The notes: generated from the letters alone by a model not told the origin. 64,000 nucleotides of DNA from Glaciimonas sp. PCH181 (GCF_003056055.1 NZ_PYFP01000003.1:372001-436000); one strand, 5' to 3'. Shown: positions 9,959 to 18,998, numbered from the stretch's first letter. Numbers and translations: made by a program.

Positions 9959-9990
9959 TTTTTTTGCGAAAGTGATATTCATTTAGATAT
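9959..9990. repeat. Candidate operator, copy 2 of a 32-bp repeat
   Basis: Seven T residues then GCGAAAGTGATATTCATTTA-GATAT. It matches copy 1 at 26 of 32 positions, but its inverted repeat is decayed. It is a direct repeat of copy 1, in the same orientation. Confidence 0.4.
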
Positions 9991-10151
9991 GAGTGAGGAT
10001 GCAGTTTGGGCAATTAGAGGCAATACTGCGGAAAGCTAGCTCGACCATATAAGCTGCGGCGCTGACCAAACTAAGCAGAGCATTATTATTTGAATGCGCA
10101 GCCATACTTGCCACTAAAATGACAACGCACTTTATCTTGCCCGATCTGGGC

Positions 10152-11072
10152 TTACCTTTCGCCCGACCATCCACGACAGAAGGCCAGAAATTGCATTAAG
10201 CGCAGGGACAAGATTTTTTGGCGGCTATGGATCAGATAAAAATGACGATGTAGTCTTGGTAAAGTCGTATTCATTTCTACCAAACGTCCGCTTTCCAGAA
10301 AATCATTCACTACCGCCCGCGATAAACAACTCAGGCCAAGCCCGGCGGCTGTGGCGTGTTTTATCGCTTCCGAATTACCAAATTCACAATTTTGGCGCAA
10401 ATGATGCAGATGCGGCAATAGCGCTTGCTCGACCGCTTCTCGCGTGCCGGAACCCGGCTCACGCAATAACCATTCGGCGTCACGCAGGGCTTTTACGCTG
10501 ACTTTTTTCTCGGCTTGCTCTTGCAGTGAGCGCCCTTCCAGAATCGGATGATGCGGTGCGCAGACAATGAGCAAGTCGTCTAGCAGCCACGGTTCTACCA
10601 GCATGTCTGCCGCGTGGCACGGTCCTTCGATCAGACCGACATCGACCTCGTAGTTACCGACTGCCGCAACGATGTCGGCAGTATTGGCAATCGTGACGCG
10701 TACTTGCAGCGCGCTGTATTGCTGGCGATAGGCGGCGACCAGCGCTGGCAACAGATAGCTCCCAATGGTAGTGCTGGCGCCGATGCGGATGCCGCCGCCC
10801 TGCGCCATCTCTGGCGACAGGAATTGTTGCTCGATGGTGTTGGCGGCGTCGACTACCTGCGCGGCCTGTGGCAATAACAGGCGGCCATTGTCGTTCAGGA
10901 TAAGTCGCTTGCCGACGCGATCAAACAGGCGGCAATCCAGCAAGTTTTCTAGTTCGTTCAGGGCGGCGCTGGTGGCTGATTGGGACAATGCGACTAATTC
11001 TGAGGCGGCAGTCGTGCTGCCGGAGTGCGCCACCGCGAGGAATATTTGTAATTGTCTGAACGTAAGGCGCAT
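10152..11072 (-). CDS. LysR-family transcriptional regulator (YeiE/CysB-like context)
   Basis: The 306-residue protein has an N-terminal winged helix-turn-helix (residues 1-60; FRQLQIFLAVAHSGSTTAASELVALSQSATSAALNELE) followed by a LysR substrate-binding domain (from about residue 90, GGIRIGASTTIGSYLLPALV). It is transcribed divergently from a YeiH-type exporter gene across a 190-bp gap with two adjacent inverted repeats. In enterobacteria the LysR protein YeiE is encoded next to yeiH, so control of the exporter in response to a small anion or sulphur compound is a reasonable inference. The ligand is unknown. Confidence 0.9.
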   Translation of the reverse strand: MRLTFRQLQIFLAVAHSGSTTAASELVALSQSATSAALNELENLLDCRLFDRVGKRLILNDNGRLLLPQAAQVVDAANTIEQQFLSPEMAQGGGIRIGASTTIGSYLLPALVAAYRQQYSALQVRVTIANTADIVAAVGNYEVDVGLIEGPCHAADMLVEPWLLDDLLIVCAPHHPILEGRSLQEQAEKKVSVKALRDAEWLLREPGSGTREAVEQALLPHLHHLRQNCEFGNSEAIKHATAAGLGLSCLSRAVVNDFLESGRLVEMNTTLPRLHRHFYLIHSRQKILSLRLMQFLAFCRGWSGER

Positions 11073-11151
11073 GGGGTGGCTGTGTATGGTGGAGAAAATC
11101 GCTGTCGAGCGTTGCTTACTCTACTACGCACTTCATCAGCGATAGGCAATT

Positions 11152-11186
11152 AACCTATAAAACAGGTTGATTATACAAAAATAATC
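11152..11186. promoter_or_regulatory. Two adjacent inverted repeats in the LysR/yeiH divergent gap
   Basis: AACCT-N7-AGGTT (11152-11168) is followed directly by GATTAT-N6-ATAATC (11169-11186). Paired dyads of this kind are the usual layout of LysR recognition and activation sites. A -10-like TATAGT lies at 11213-11218 with no good -35, as expected for an activator-dependent promoter reading toward 11263. Confidence 0.55.
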
Positions 11187-11262
11187 GGTTTTTCTTTTAA
11201 ATCAGCGCTCGATATAGTGATGCCATACCTGATCGAAGGGTCTTTTCTGGATTGGAACATCT

Positions 11263-12408
11263 GTGACTAGCGCGACTAATTTACCTACTTTGAATGCTAC
11301 ATCGAGCGCCGCGCCGCGTGCCGGGCGCTTGCCAGCAAACAAATCTAGCCTTGTACTAGGGCTGATTTTGAGTATTGTGATTGCGGGCGTGTCGACGCTG
11401 GCTGCGAAGATTCAGTGGCTTCAGAATAGTGGTTTTAGTGCGCTGACGATTGCGATTGTTTTGGGGATGGTGATCGGGAATACCGTCTATGGACGGTTGG
11501 CACCGGGTTGCGCGGTGGGTGTTGATTTTTCTAAAAAAAACCTGCTGCGGTTGGGGATTATTTTGTATGGTTTCCGACTGACTTTTCAGGATATCGGGAA
11601 CGTTGGCATGAGCGGCGTGGTGATTGATGCGTTGGTGTTGACGTCGACATTTGGGATGGCGGTTTTGCTGGGAACGAAGGTTTTCAAGTTGGATAGAAAT
11701 ACTGTTTTGTTGATTGGTGCAGGGAGTTCTATTTGCGGTGCTGCGGCGGTGATGGCGACTGAGCCGGTGGTGAAGGCGCATCCTGCGCAGGTGACTGTGG
11801 CGGTGGCGACGGTGGTGGTGTTTGGGTCGTTGGCGATTTTTTTGTATCCAATGTTGTATCGGTTAAATGAGCAGTATCACTTTTTGGCGAATTCGGCATT
11901 GGCGTTTGGGGTTTATACGGGGTCGACTGTGCATGAAGTGGCGCAGGTTGTGGCTGCGGCGCGGGCGATTAGTCCGGAGGCGGCAAATACGGCAGTGATT
12001 GCGAAGATGGTGCGGGTGATGATGTTGGCACCGTTTTTGATGTTGTTGTCGGCGTATATTTCGCGTCGGCCGACGGCAGCGGCTAAAGATTCGACTAAGG
12101 AGTCGTCTGGTTCTGCGCCTATCAACGGCGGTAAGGCTGCTTTGGCTGTGCCTTGGTTTGCGTTCGGTTTTGTTGCGGTGGTGGGGTTGAATTCGATGGC
12201 ATGGGTGCCGATGCACGTTACGGCGGTTATTACGGATTTTGATTCTGTTTTATTGGCGATGGCGATGGCGGCATTAGGATTGACTACGCATTTTTCAGCC
12301 TTGCGGCAGGCTGGTGTTCGGCCGTTGTTGTTTGCTGCGGTGCTGTTTGGGTGGTTGATTGTGGGGGGAGCGGTTATTAATTCTGTGGTTATGAGGGTGC
12401 TTGGGTGA
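11263..12408 (+). CDS. yeiH: YeiH-family putative sulfate/anion exporter
   Basis: The 381-residue integral membrane protein belongs to the UPF0324/YeiH family (annotated as putative sulfate exporter). It has about ten membrane segments. Family stretches include GFSALTIAIVLGMVIGN, LLRLGIILYGFRLTFQDI, GAGSSICGAAAVMATEPV and YTGSTVHEVAQVVAA. Translation begins at GTG (11263); the ribosome site is weak (GGAA). Middle residues 265-285 form a polar loop. The LysR gene divergent from it is the likely regulator. Exported ion is not established for the family as a whole. Confidence 0.88.
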   Translation: MTSATNLPTLNATSSAAPRAGRLPANKSSLVLGLILSIVIAGVSTLAAKIQWLQNSGFSALTIAIVLGMVIGNTVYGRLAPGCAVGVDFSKKNLLRLGIILYGFRLTFQDIGNVGMSGVVIDALVLTSTFGMAVLLGTKVFKLDRNTVLLIGAGSSICGAAAVMATEPVVKAHPAQVTVAVATVVVFGSLAIFLYPMLYRLNEQYHFLANSALAFGVYTGSTVHEVAQVVAAARAISPEAANTAVIAKMVRVMMLAPFLMLLSAYISRRPTAAAKDSTKESSGSAPINGGKAALAVPWFAFGFVAVVGLNSMAWVPMHVTAVITDFDSVLLAMAMAALGLTTHFSALRQAGVRPLLFAAVLFGWLIVGGAVINSVVMRVLG

Positions 12409-12489
12409 GGCTGGTGAGTTAGTTTAGTCAGGTGGGTATTTAACACGGTTAGCGCTCCGTGGATGCTTGCCGGGGAGGGTGTGCCGGAT

Positions 12490-13810
12490 TTTGTGTAAAC
12501 GGAATTTTGTTTAAATCGGTGTCATCCGTTCTTCAAACTGGATTGTGAAGCGGTTGAGTGCCCCTTTCCAGTCCCGTAATGGCATCGTCCATTTCTTGCT
12601 GATGTTGTTGAGCGCCAGATAAAAAAGTTTGCTGACGGCCTCATCAGTGGGAAATGAACTGCGGGTTTTGATGATTTTGCGCAGACTCATATTAATCGAT
12701 TCGATGGCGTTGGTGGTGTAAATGACCTTGCGGATTTCAGGTGGGTAGTCGAAGAACGGCGTAATCCGCGCCCAGTTACGGCGCCATGACAAACTGATCG
12801 CCTGGTAGTCCTTATCCCATTTGGATTCAAATTCGGTGAGCATGATGTCGGCCTCATCGATGGTCGCTGCGGTGTAAATACGCTTGAGATCGGCAGCGAC
12901 TTCCTTGCGCATTTTCCAGGAGACGAAATTCAAACTGTTGCGCACCATATGCACAATGCATAATTGAACGGTCGCCTTTGGATACACCACTTCGATGGCT
13001 TCAGGGAAACCTTTTAATCCATCGACACACGCAATAAAAATATCCTGCACGCCGCGATTCTTCAGTTCCGTCACGACACTAAGCCAGAACTTGGCACCTT
13101 CCGTCTGCGCAATCCACAGTCCCAGAACTTCCTTGTTGCCTTCTCTATTCACGCCGATGGCAAGGTAGACGGCCTTGGTACGTACCGTGCCGGTGTCGCG
13201 CACTTTGACGTGAATACAGTCGAGATACAGAATCGGATACAAGGCATCGAGCGGTCTGGCCTGCCAGATCTTGACCTCTTCGCTTACCGCATCGGTCACT
13301 GACGAGATCAGACTGGGCGATACTTCGGCACCATAAATTTCTTCCAGGTGGCTCTGAATCTCTCTGACCGTCAGACCACGGGCGTAAAGCGAGATGATCT
13401 TGTCGTCAAAGCCAGTCCATCGGGTCTGATGCTTGCTGACGATTTGCGGGGCAAAGGCACCTTGGCGGTCCCGGGGAATATCCAGGGAGAGCGCACCAAA
13501 ATCGCCTTTGAGCGTCTTGAGGCTGTGACCATTACGGGTGTTGGACGTGTCGTTCGTGACTGAACTACTTTTGTCGTGACCCAGATGATCAGTCATTTCG
13601 ACTTCCAAAGCACGTTCAACGAGCATCTTGGTGAGCTGTTTGAGCAAACCGTTTTCGCCAATCAGGTCTTCAGGTTTCTTGTAATTGGCAAGCAGGCTAT
13701 CCGCCAGCTTCACCAGTTCAGGATCGGGCTTAACCCGCTCGCTTCGTTTTATGTAGGCCATTTTTTTCCTCTATGGTGGCAGTGTCCTGCCAAATGACCG
13801 TTTACACAAA
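12490..13810. mobile_element. IS256-family insertion sequence, about 1.32 kb
   Basis: The element carries one transposase gene and matching terminal inverted repeats: TTTGTGTAAACGG at 12490-12502 and its complement at 13798-13810, with partial similarity continuing inward. No 8-9 bp target duplication could be seen at the proposed ends. It sits between yeiH and ppk1 in the spacer and breaks no recognisable gene. The transposase frame is intact, so the copy could be active. Confidence 0.85.
12511..13761 (-). CDS. IS256-family transposase
   Basis: The 416-residue protein is full length for IS256 transposases. The DDE catalytic residues can be placed at the Asp of LYLDCIHVKV, the Asp of IACVDGLKGFPEA and the Glu of TTNAIESINMSLRK. 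The N-terminal part (LLKQLTKMLVERALEVEMTDHLGHDK) is the usual DNA-binding region. The frame is uninterrupted. Its ends are 20-50 bp from the inverted repeats. Confidence 0.96.
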   Translation of the reverse strand: MAYIKRSERVKPDPELVKLADSLLANYKKPEDLIGENGLLKQLTKMLVERALEVEMTDHLGHDKSSSVTNDTSNTRNGHSLKTLKGDFGALSLDIPRDRQGAFAPQIVSKHQTRWTGFDDKIISLYARGLTVREIQSHLEEIYGAEVSPSLISSVTDAVSEEVKIWQARPLDALYPILYLDCIHVKVRDTGTVRTKAVYLAIGVNREGNKEVLGLWIAQTEGAKFWLSVVTELKNRGVQDIFIACVDGLKGFPEAIEVVYPKATVQLCIVHMVRNSLNFVSWKMRKEVAADLKRIYTAATIDEADIMLTEFESKWDKDYQAISLSWRRNWARITPFFDYPPEIRKVIYTTNAIESINMSLRKIIKTRSSFPTDEAVSKLFYLALNNISKKWTMPLRDWKGALNRFTIQFEERMTPI

Positions 13811-13827
13811 GCTTAATACACCCTCTT

Positions 13828-13846
13828 GCCGGGGGCCGCCCCCGGC
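13828..13846. terminator. GC-rich hairpin downstream of ppk1
   Basis: GCCGGGGG-CCG-CCCCCGGC forms a perfect 8-bp stem with a 3-base loop, about 40 bases after the ppk1 stop on the minus strand and just outside the IS end. No T-tract follows. It may end ppk1 transcription or be a repeated extragenic palindrome. Confidence 0.35.
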
Positions 13847-13882
13847 TTGCCTCTACGGAGAAAAATTCGTTTCAACTACAAC

Positions 13883-15937
13883 TTAAAACCTCGACAACAA
13901 ATCTACCTGACTAATCAATGGCTCCGCATCACCCGGACTAACCCGCTCATAACTCCCGTCGCTAGTCATATCCCATGCAGATGCATTGTCCTGCAAATGA
14001 ATCAACAAACTTTCCTCAATCACACGCCGCTTCAATTTACTATCCAAAATTGGAAACGCCGTCTCAATCCGTCTAAATAAATTCCGATCCATCCAATCGG
14101 CACTGGACAATGTCACATTCTCCTCACCATCGGCGTAAAAATAAAACACCCGATGATGCTCAAGAAAACGTCCGATCACAGACCGTACTTTAATATTCTC
14201 CGACAAGCCCTCAACACCCGCCTGCAACGCACAAACGCCCCGAATAATCAGCTGAATTTTGACGCCAGCTTGCGATGCCTCATACAACGCAGCAATAACC
14301 GTCGGCTCCAGCAACGCATTCATCTTCGCGATGATATAACCCTGCCGCCCTGCTTTAGCAGCATCAACTTCCTTCTGAATTGATTTCAGAATATTCGCGT
14401 GCAACGTAAATGGCGATTGCCACAAGCGCTTAAGCGGCACTTGCTTGCCAAATCCGGTCAGCTGTTGAAAAACATTATGTACATCTTCACAAATTTTATC
14501 GTCGCTCGTCATCAACCCAAAGTCGGTATACAACCGCGCCGTGCGGGAATGATAATTACCCGTGCCAAGATGCACATAACGCTTCAGCTTGGTATGTTTA
14601 GCATGACGTTTGCGCCGCACAATCAACAGCATTTTGGCATGCGTTTTAAAACCGAACACGCCATACACAACATGCGCCCCAACCGCCTCCAGCTTGGCGG
14701 CCCAGCCGATATTGGTTTCTTCATCAAAGCGCGCCATCAACTCTAAAACAACCGTCACTTCTTTACCATTTTTAGCAGCCTGCATCAACGCATTCATCAA
14801 CGCCGACTCATTACCGGTACGATAAATAGTCTGCTTGATCGCCAATACATCAGGATCAATCGCAGCCTGCTGCAACAGCTCCAACACCGGCTGAAAACTC
14901 TCATACGGATGATGCAATAAAACATCATCCTGATCGATTACATCAAACACCGATGAACCGGTAAAAAACGACTTTGGCAGTACCGGCGTATGCGGCACAA
15001 ACTTCAAATCAGGCCTGTCGACCAAATCCGGCAACGGCATCAAGCGCACCAAATTCACTGATCCATTCACGCGATAACAATCGGCTTGCTGCAAACCATT
15101 TTGCTTCAGCAATCGCAACACCAGCGACGCGGGCGTGTCTTCTGCGACTTCTAAACGTACTGCATTGCCGAGTTGACGCGTCGGTAGTTCGCCCTGTAAC
15201 GCTAATCGTAAATCCGTGACTTCATCTTCATCGACAAACAAATCGCTGTTGCGCGTAACACGAAATTGATAGCAACCACCGATCACTAATCCCGGAAACA
15301 ACTCACCAACAAAGCGCTGCATGAAACTGCTTAACAAAACGAAGCCATAAGGATGCGGCGACAGTTCATCCGGCATCCGTACCAATCGCGGCAAAGCGCG
15401 TGGCGCTTGCACGATCGCCAGTTCCGGCTCGCGCCCGAAAGCATCTTTTCCGCTTAACTTGACGGCAAAATTTAAACTCTTATTCAGTACTTTAGGAAAC
15501 GGATGAGCCGGGTCTAAGCCTATCGGCGTCAGGACCGGCAGCAACTCCGATTTAAAAAATTCGTAGGCCCAGGCACTTTGTTTTTCGTCCCAATCGGACT
15601 CGTTATAGAAGGCAATTCCTTCAGCGTTTAATGCTGGCAACAATACCTCATTAAACAGCGCGTATTGGCGCGCAACCAGTTGCTGAGCGCGCTCGCTGAT
15701 GACCGCGTAAGCGTGTTGCAGCGACATGCCATCGGGCGTGACGCCATCGATAGAATCGCGCATTTGCTGCTGTAAACCAGACATCCGAATTTCAGAAAAT
15801 TCGTCCAGATTGCTACTGGTGATGCAGACAAAGCGCAAGCGCTCTAGCAACGGTACGGAGGAATCCTCCGCTTGGGCCAGTACCCGCTCATTGAAGGCCA
15901 GGACACCGAGTTCGCGATTGAGCAAAGGAAAAGTCAT
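13883..15937 (-). CDS. ppk1: Polyphosphate kinase 1
   Basis: The 684-residue protein has the length and domain order of PPK1: N-terminal helical domain (RELGVLAFNERVLAQAEDSSVPLLERL), head domain, and two C-terminal PLD-like domains. The phospho-accepting His lies in LGTGNYHSRTARLYTDFGLMTSD (shown in parts: LGTGNYHSRTA, YTDFGLMTSD). It makes inorganic polyphosphate from ATP at the cytoplasmic face. It is monocistronic here; no ppx gene is adjacent in the window, although the two are neighbours in many betaproteobacteria. Confidence 0.96.
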   Translation of the reverse strand: MTFPLLNRELGVLAFNERVLAQAEDSSVPLLERLRFVCITSSNLDEFSEIRMSGLQQQMRDSIDGVTPDGMSLQHAYAVISERAQQLVARQYALFNEVLLPALNAEGIAFYNESDWDEKQSAWAYEFFKSELLPVLTPIGLDPAHPFPKVLNKSLNFAVKLSGKDAFGREPELAIVQAPRALPRLVRMPDELSPHPYGFVLLSSFMQRFVGELFPGLVIGGCYQFRVTRNSDLFVDEDEVTDLRLALQGELPTRQLGNAVRLEVAEDTPASLVLRLLKQNGLQQADCYRVNGSVNLVRLMPLPDLVDRPDLKFVPHTPVLPKSFFTGSSVFDVIDQDDVLLHHPYESFQPVLELLQQAAIDPDVLAIKQTIYRTGNESALMNALMQAAKNGKEVTVVLELMARFDEETNIGWAAKLEAVGAHVVYGVFGFKTHAKMLLIVRRKRHAKHTKLKRYVHLGTGNYHSRTARLYTDFGLMTSDDKICEDVHNVFQQLTGFGKQVPLKRLWQSPFTLHANILKSIQKEVDAAKAGRQGYIIAKMNALLEPTVIAALYEASQAGVKIQLIIRGVCALQAGVEGLSENIKVRSVIGRFLEHHRVFYFYADGEENVTLSSADWMDRNLFRRIETAFPILDSKLKRRVIEESLLIHLQDNASAWDMTSDGSYERVSPGDAEPLISQVDLLSRF

Positions 15938-16167
15938 ATTTTTCAGTAAATGGTCATCGTGGAAAAAAAATGGCGGAGAAAACTATCCTGACGACATTCC
16001 ACAGAATAATCGGGCAAATTGTAGTGGGGCTTTGTGACGAACCAATGACATAAGGGTAATGAATGTGCCCACGAATCCGTCATGCCAATGATGAATGCTC
16101 GGCCATCAATAAAAAAACGCTTTCGCACAGCCTGCCGATGCGGCTTTTTTGCGGAGGATGCAAGCGG

Positions 16168-16476
16168 TTAGCGTTGTTCAGGCGGTATGACCTTAATCGC
16201 TGCCGCAAAAAGCGCATGCGCAACGGGATCAACTGGCCGGTGTTTGATAGTGGTACTGGCAGGATCTTTTTCCAGATAATTATCGCCCTTCAGATTTTTG
16301 GCCGGTCTGATTGGTCGCGGGGTAAAACCGCCGCCGCAGTTGGGGCAGACATTCTGTATGACTTCATCGACGCAAGTCGCACAAAACGTGCATTCGTAAG
16401 AGCAAATACGAGCTTCCAGTGACGCAGGCAATAGCGCTTTATTGCAGTGCTCACAGGTAGGTCTGAGTTCAAGCAT
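16168..16476 (-). CDS. DUF1272 zinc-ribbon protein
   Basis: The 102-residue protein begins MLELRPTCEHCNKALLPAS and contains four Cys pairs (CEHC, CSYECTFCATC, CPNCGG), the pattern of DUF1272. It should bind one or two zinc ions. Function is unknown for the family. The start has AAGGAAG upstream on the minus strand. It stands alone between ppk1 and a divergent ynfA-like gene. Confidence 0.85.
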   Translation of the reverse strand: MLELRPTCEHCNKALLPASLEARICSYECTFCATCVDEVIQNVCPNCGGGFTPRPIRPAKNLKGDNYLEKDPASTTIKHRPVDPVAHALFAAAIKVIPPEQR

Positions 16477-16682
16477 CGTGCTTCCTTGAGTTAACTAAAA
16501 ATAGGGGCGGAATAGTCGTAAAGGTCATCGCCATTTACTTGCAGGATTTTTCCGATAACGCACTAGCATAGTTGAATTTTGATGCTAAAAAGTGGCAAAA
16601 AGTGAATAAAAATTGCCATCCGACATCAACATCCCCTAACATACAGACAACACTTATCATCGCTCTCAAGGAGTTCAGCCAT

Positions 16683-17021
16683 ATGCTTTGGCTTTCGTTT
16701 GCAAAAACCTTTGGATTATTCCTGTTGACGGCGGTCGCTGAGATACTTGGTTGTTATCTGCCGATGTTGTGGCTAAGCGGTAAAGGCTCGGTCTGGCTGC
16801 TATTACCTGCTGCGCTTAGCCTGACCGCGTTTGTGTGGCTGCTGACGTTGCATCCATTTGCCAGTGGTCGGGTTTATGCTGCGTATGGCGCGGTCTATAT
16901 TGCGGTGGCGATTCTATGGTTATGGAGCGTCGATGGCGTTACGCCACGCTGGACTGATCTGCTAGGCGCAGGGTTGGCATTAAGCGGTGCCGCAGTCATC
17001 GCAATGGGATCGCGGGCATAA
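16683..17021 (+). CDS. YnfA family (UPF0060) small membrane protein
   Basis: The 112-residue protein has four membrane segments and is characteristic of the UPF0060/YnfA family ([47 protein letters not shown]). The ATG at 16683 is chosen because AAGGAG lies 9 bases upstream; the longer frame has no such site. YnfA proteins resemble SMR transporters in fold and some are linked to export of small toxic compounds, but the substrate here is unknown. Confidence 0.92.
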   Translation: MLWLSFAKTFGLFLLTAVAEILGCYLPMLWLSGKGSVWLLLPAALSLTAFVWLLTLHPFASGRVYAAYGAVYIAVAILWLWSVDGVTPRWTDLLGAGLALSGAAVIAMGSRA

Positions 17022-17102
17022 CGTTTTTATCTATTCAGTATTGTTTAGTTGTTGCTTGGTTATTGGGTTTATCAGCGGTTATTTCACCATCAGGGAGTAT
17101 GA

Positions 17103-17390
17103 GTGAGAAAACAAATTACCCGTATCGCGCCGCTACAAACTACTAAAGTTCTGGCGGTTCTGTATTTTTCTATCTCGCTACCGTTCATCATTCTTTCGAG
17201 CTTGATAATGCTGGCAATGCCCGGCACCGGAGGATTTTCAATTTGGTTTCTCTTGACGCCGATAATGTATGCGGTATTCGGCTTCCTCTTTACGCTGTTC
17301 GGTGCCTGGGTCTATAACAAGGTGGCACCCCGCATCGGTGGAATTGAATTTACCACCTCAGAGGTTGAGAACGCCTCAACCTCCTTGTAA
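17103..17390 (+). CDS. Small membrane protein, possibly DUF3566-like
   Basis: The 95-residue protein has two membrane segments (about residues 17-40 and 48-70). The start is GTG at 17103 with GGGAG 5 bases upstream; an overlapping ATG at 17099 is in another frame. The pattern ITRIAPLQTTKVLAVLYF...GFLFTLFGAWVYNKVAPRIGGIEF resembles DUF3566-type membrane proteins, but I am not certain. It lies about 80 bases after the ynfA-like gene, with no clear functional link. Confidence 0.7.
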   Translation: MRKQITRIAPLQTTKVLAVLYFSISLPFIILSSLIMLAMPGTGGFSIWFLLTPIMYAVFGFLFTLFGAWVYNKVAPRIGGIEFTTSEVENASTSL

Positions 17391-17492
17391 ATAGCGGATC
17401 GAACGGATCGATAAACCGAGGAACCCTGACAGCTTAAGGTTCCTCGCTTTAATAGGACATTCAGCAACACACCTCGGCTTAACTAATACAGC

Positions 17493-18497
17493 TTAACGTA
17501 TGCCGATCATCGCCAATCCCGCAGCAAACACCAGGTACAACACCCCGAACAATGCCAGACGACCGCCAGTCAGCATCTGTTTGCGCAACAATATATACAA
17601 GCCTGCGATAGAAATCATCGTGATTGCGCCGGCCCAAATCAACGCGCCATCCAACATCCAAGGCGTGAAGATCAGTACCAATGCGGTCGGGATTGTGGCC
17701 TGTATCATCATCGCGCCGCTGATGTTGCTGAGCGCCAGCGTTTGCTTGCCTTGACGTACCCAGATAACCGCATTCAGAATTTCCGGCAGTTCTGTCGCAA
17801 TCGGGCTGAGCAATAAAGCGACCAAATGCGGCGAAATGCCTAGCCACGGTGCCATCGCTTCGAGTTGCGCCACAAATAATTGTGAGCTGAGAAAAATCAC
17901 GACTAGCGCCACCAACGTTTGCAAAGCCGCCCAGCCGAGCGCGGGTTGTGGATCGTGCGGACGGAATTTCAGTGGTTCAAGATCGTGCACCTCAACATCG
18001 GCACCATCTTCTTTGCTGATCTCGCCCCAGATATAAACACCGTAAGCCAGCAAGAACACCAGTCCTAGCCATGGTTTGAACGCAAAGGCGATCAATCCGA
18101 GAGATATTTTGAGGACAAAAATCCCCATGAACCATGCCTGATCGCGACTTAAACGCGCGCCGTCAGCGGCGGATAACAGAATATTGCCGAGTTTTTTGCG
18201 ATTCAGAATAAACATCAGACCAACTACCGCGTAGGCAATCGTGCTGAGCGCCAAAGGGCCGCCCAACGCGGCGCCGACGCCGATGTCTTTATGCGCAGCA
18301 TCACGACCAAACACCACAGCTACAAACGTGACGACCGTTTCCGGCAACGCCGTACCGAAGGCCGCTAGCACCGTGCCGACTGCGCTTTGGGCCACGCCGA
18401 GACGCCGCCCTACCCACTCGATACTGTTGACGAAATACTCACAAGACAGATAAATGACAATCGCCGAGCCCAACAGCAATGCGATGGTCAATGTCAT
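17493..18497 (-). CDS. Sodium/calcium-exchanger-family antiporter
   Basis: The 334-residue protein (from the ATG at 18495-18497; an upstream extension is not supported) belongs to the Ca2+:cation antiporter superfamily. Two inverted alpha repeats are visible: GTVLAAFGTALPETVVTFVAVVFG (residues about 40-62) and SPIATELPEILNAVIWVRQGKQTLALSNISGAM (given as SPIATELPEIL and LALSNISGAM), each with the ion-binding acidic residue (TALPET, ATELPE). It should exchange Ca2+ or another cation for Na+ or H+ across the inner membrane. Ion specificity cannot be read from sequence. Confidence 0.88.
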   Translation of the reverse strand: MTLTIALLLGSAIVIYLSCEYFVNSIEWVGRRLGVAQSAVGTVLAAFGTALPETVVTFVAVVFGRDAAHKDIGVGAALGGPLALSTIAYAVVGLMFILNRKKLGNILLSAADGARLSRDQAWFMGIFVLKISLGLIAFAFKPWLGLVFLLAYGVYIWGEISKEDGADVEVHDLEPLKFRPHDPQPALGWAALQTLVALVVIFLSSQLFVAQLEAMAPWLGISPHLVALLLSPIATELPEILNAVIWVRQGKQTLALSNISGAMMIQATIPTALVLIFTPWMLDGALIWAGAITMISIAGLYILLRKQMLTGGRLALFGVLYLVFAAGLAMIGIR

Positions 18498-18638
18498 GCC
18501 GACACCTGTGGACGACAAACAGCGCGAACAAACAAGGACTGCGTTAAAGAGACAAGCGGAAATACAGCGGAGGATATTACTGGCGAACAACAAGGCTTAA
18601 ACATAACGAGACATCCTGAGGGCCGGGCGCTGACAAAT

Positions 18639-18678
18639 GGCACAATATCTTTGCCCGGCCGGGTAAAGACAATGTACC
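18639..18678. repeat. Imperfect 40-bp palindrome
   Basis: The two halves GGCACAATATCTTTGCCCGG and CCGGGTAAAGACAATGTACC are reverse complements at 16 of 20 positions, centred on CCCGGCCGGG. It lies in an intergenic region. It could be an extragenic palindrome, a cruciform, or a dimeric protein-binding site. Confidence 0.6.
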
Positions 18679-18776
18679 AAAGGTCTGGCCAAACCTGACG
18701 GTCGCGTATGCCATGACGATAAGCGTCAAGTATGTTGACATACGCTCATTGCAACTGATGAATGGCTGCAAGAAGG

Positions 18777-18998
18777 CTACTCCCCTAAGGAAGCGCCGAT
18801 ATTAGCATTAAAATATTGCGACTGGCAATCGTGAAAATAATTTTTATTCACCAGTATCCTTGCTAATTTCACTGCTCGGCGCTTGGTATCGATATTTACC
18901 ACTCGCCAAATGGGGTGATTCAGGGAAAAGTCGTCACAAACAGCTAAAATGGCGGCAGCACGAATTTCAGGCTTATTTTTCATTGTTTTTTTGCCCAT
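18777..18998 (-). CDS. Possible small protein, unrecognised
   Basis: A 73-codon frame (MGKKTMKNKPEIRAAAILAV...) with plausible composition but no ribosome site and no family I recognise. It stops just before the 40-bp palindrome. It may be a chance frame in a long spacer. Confidence 0.25.
   Translation of the reverse strand: MGKKTMKNKPEIRAAAILAVCDDFSLNHPIWRVVNIDTKRRAVKLARILVNKNYFHDCQSQYFNANIGASLGE

Larger units (their letters stand above)
9641..10151. promoter_or_regulatory. Control region of the sugar operon
   Basis: This AT-rich gap of about 500 bp between the binding-protein gene and a convergently pointing LysR gene holds no convincing gene. It carries the minus-strand ribosome site AAGGAG at about 9648-9653 and two copies of a 32-bp element at 9817 and 9959, described separately. 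The operon promoter should lie here, but no clear -35/-10 pair could be fixed. Confidence 0.5.

Noticed and set aside
9983..10174. 63-codon frame overlapping the 3' end of the LysR gene
   Set aside because: Overlaps the second 32-bp repeat and the LysR gene, with no ribosome site or family.
11356..12446. Arg/His/Thr-rich frames on the minus strand of yeiH
   Set aside because: Composition is the mirror image of a GC-skewed membrane protein gene; shadow frames.
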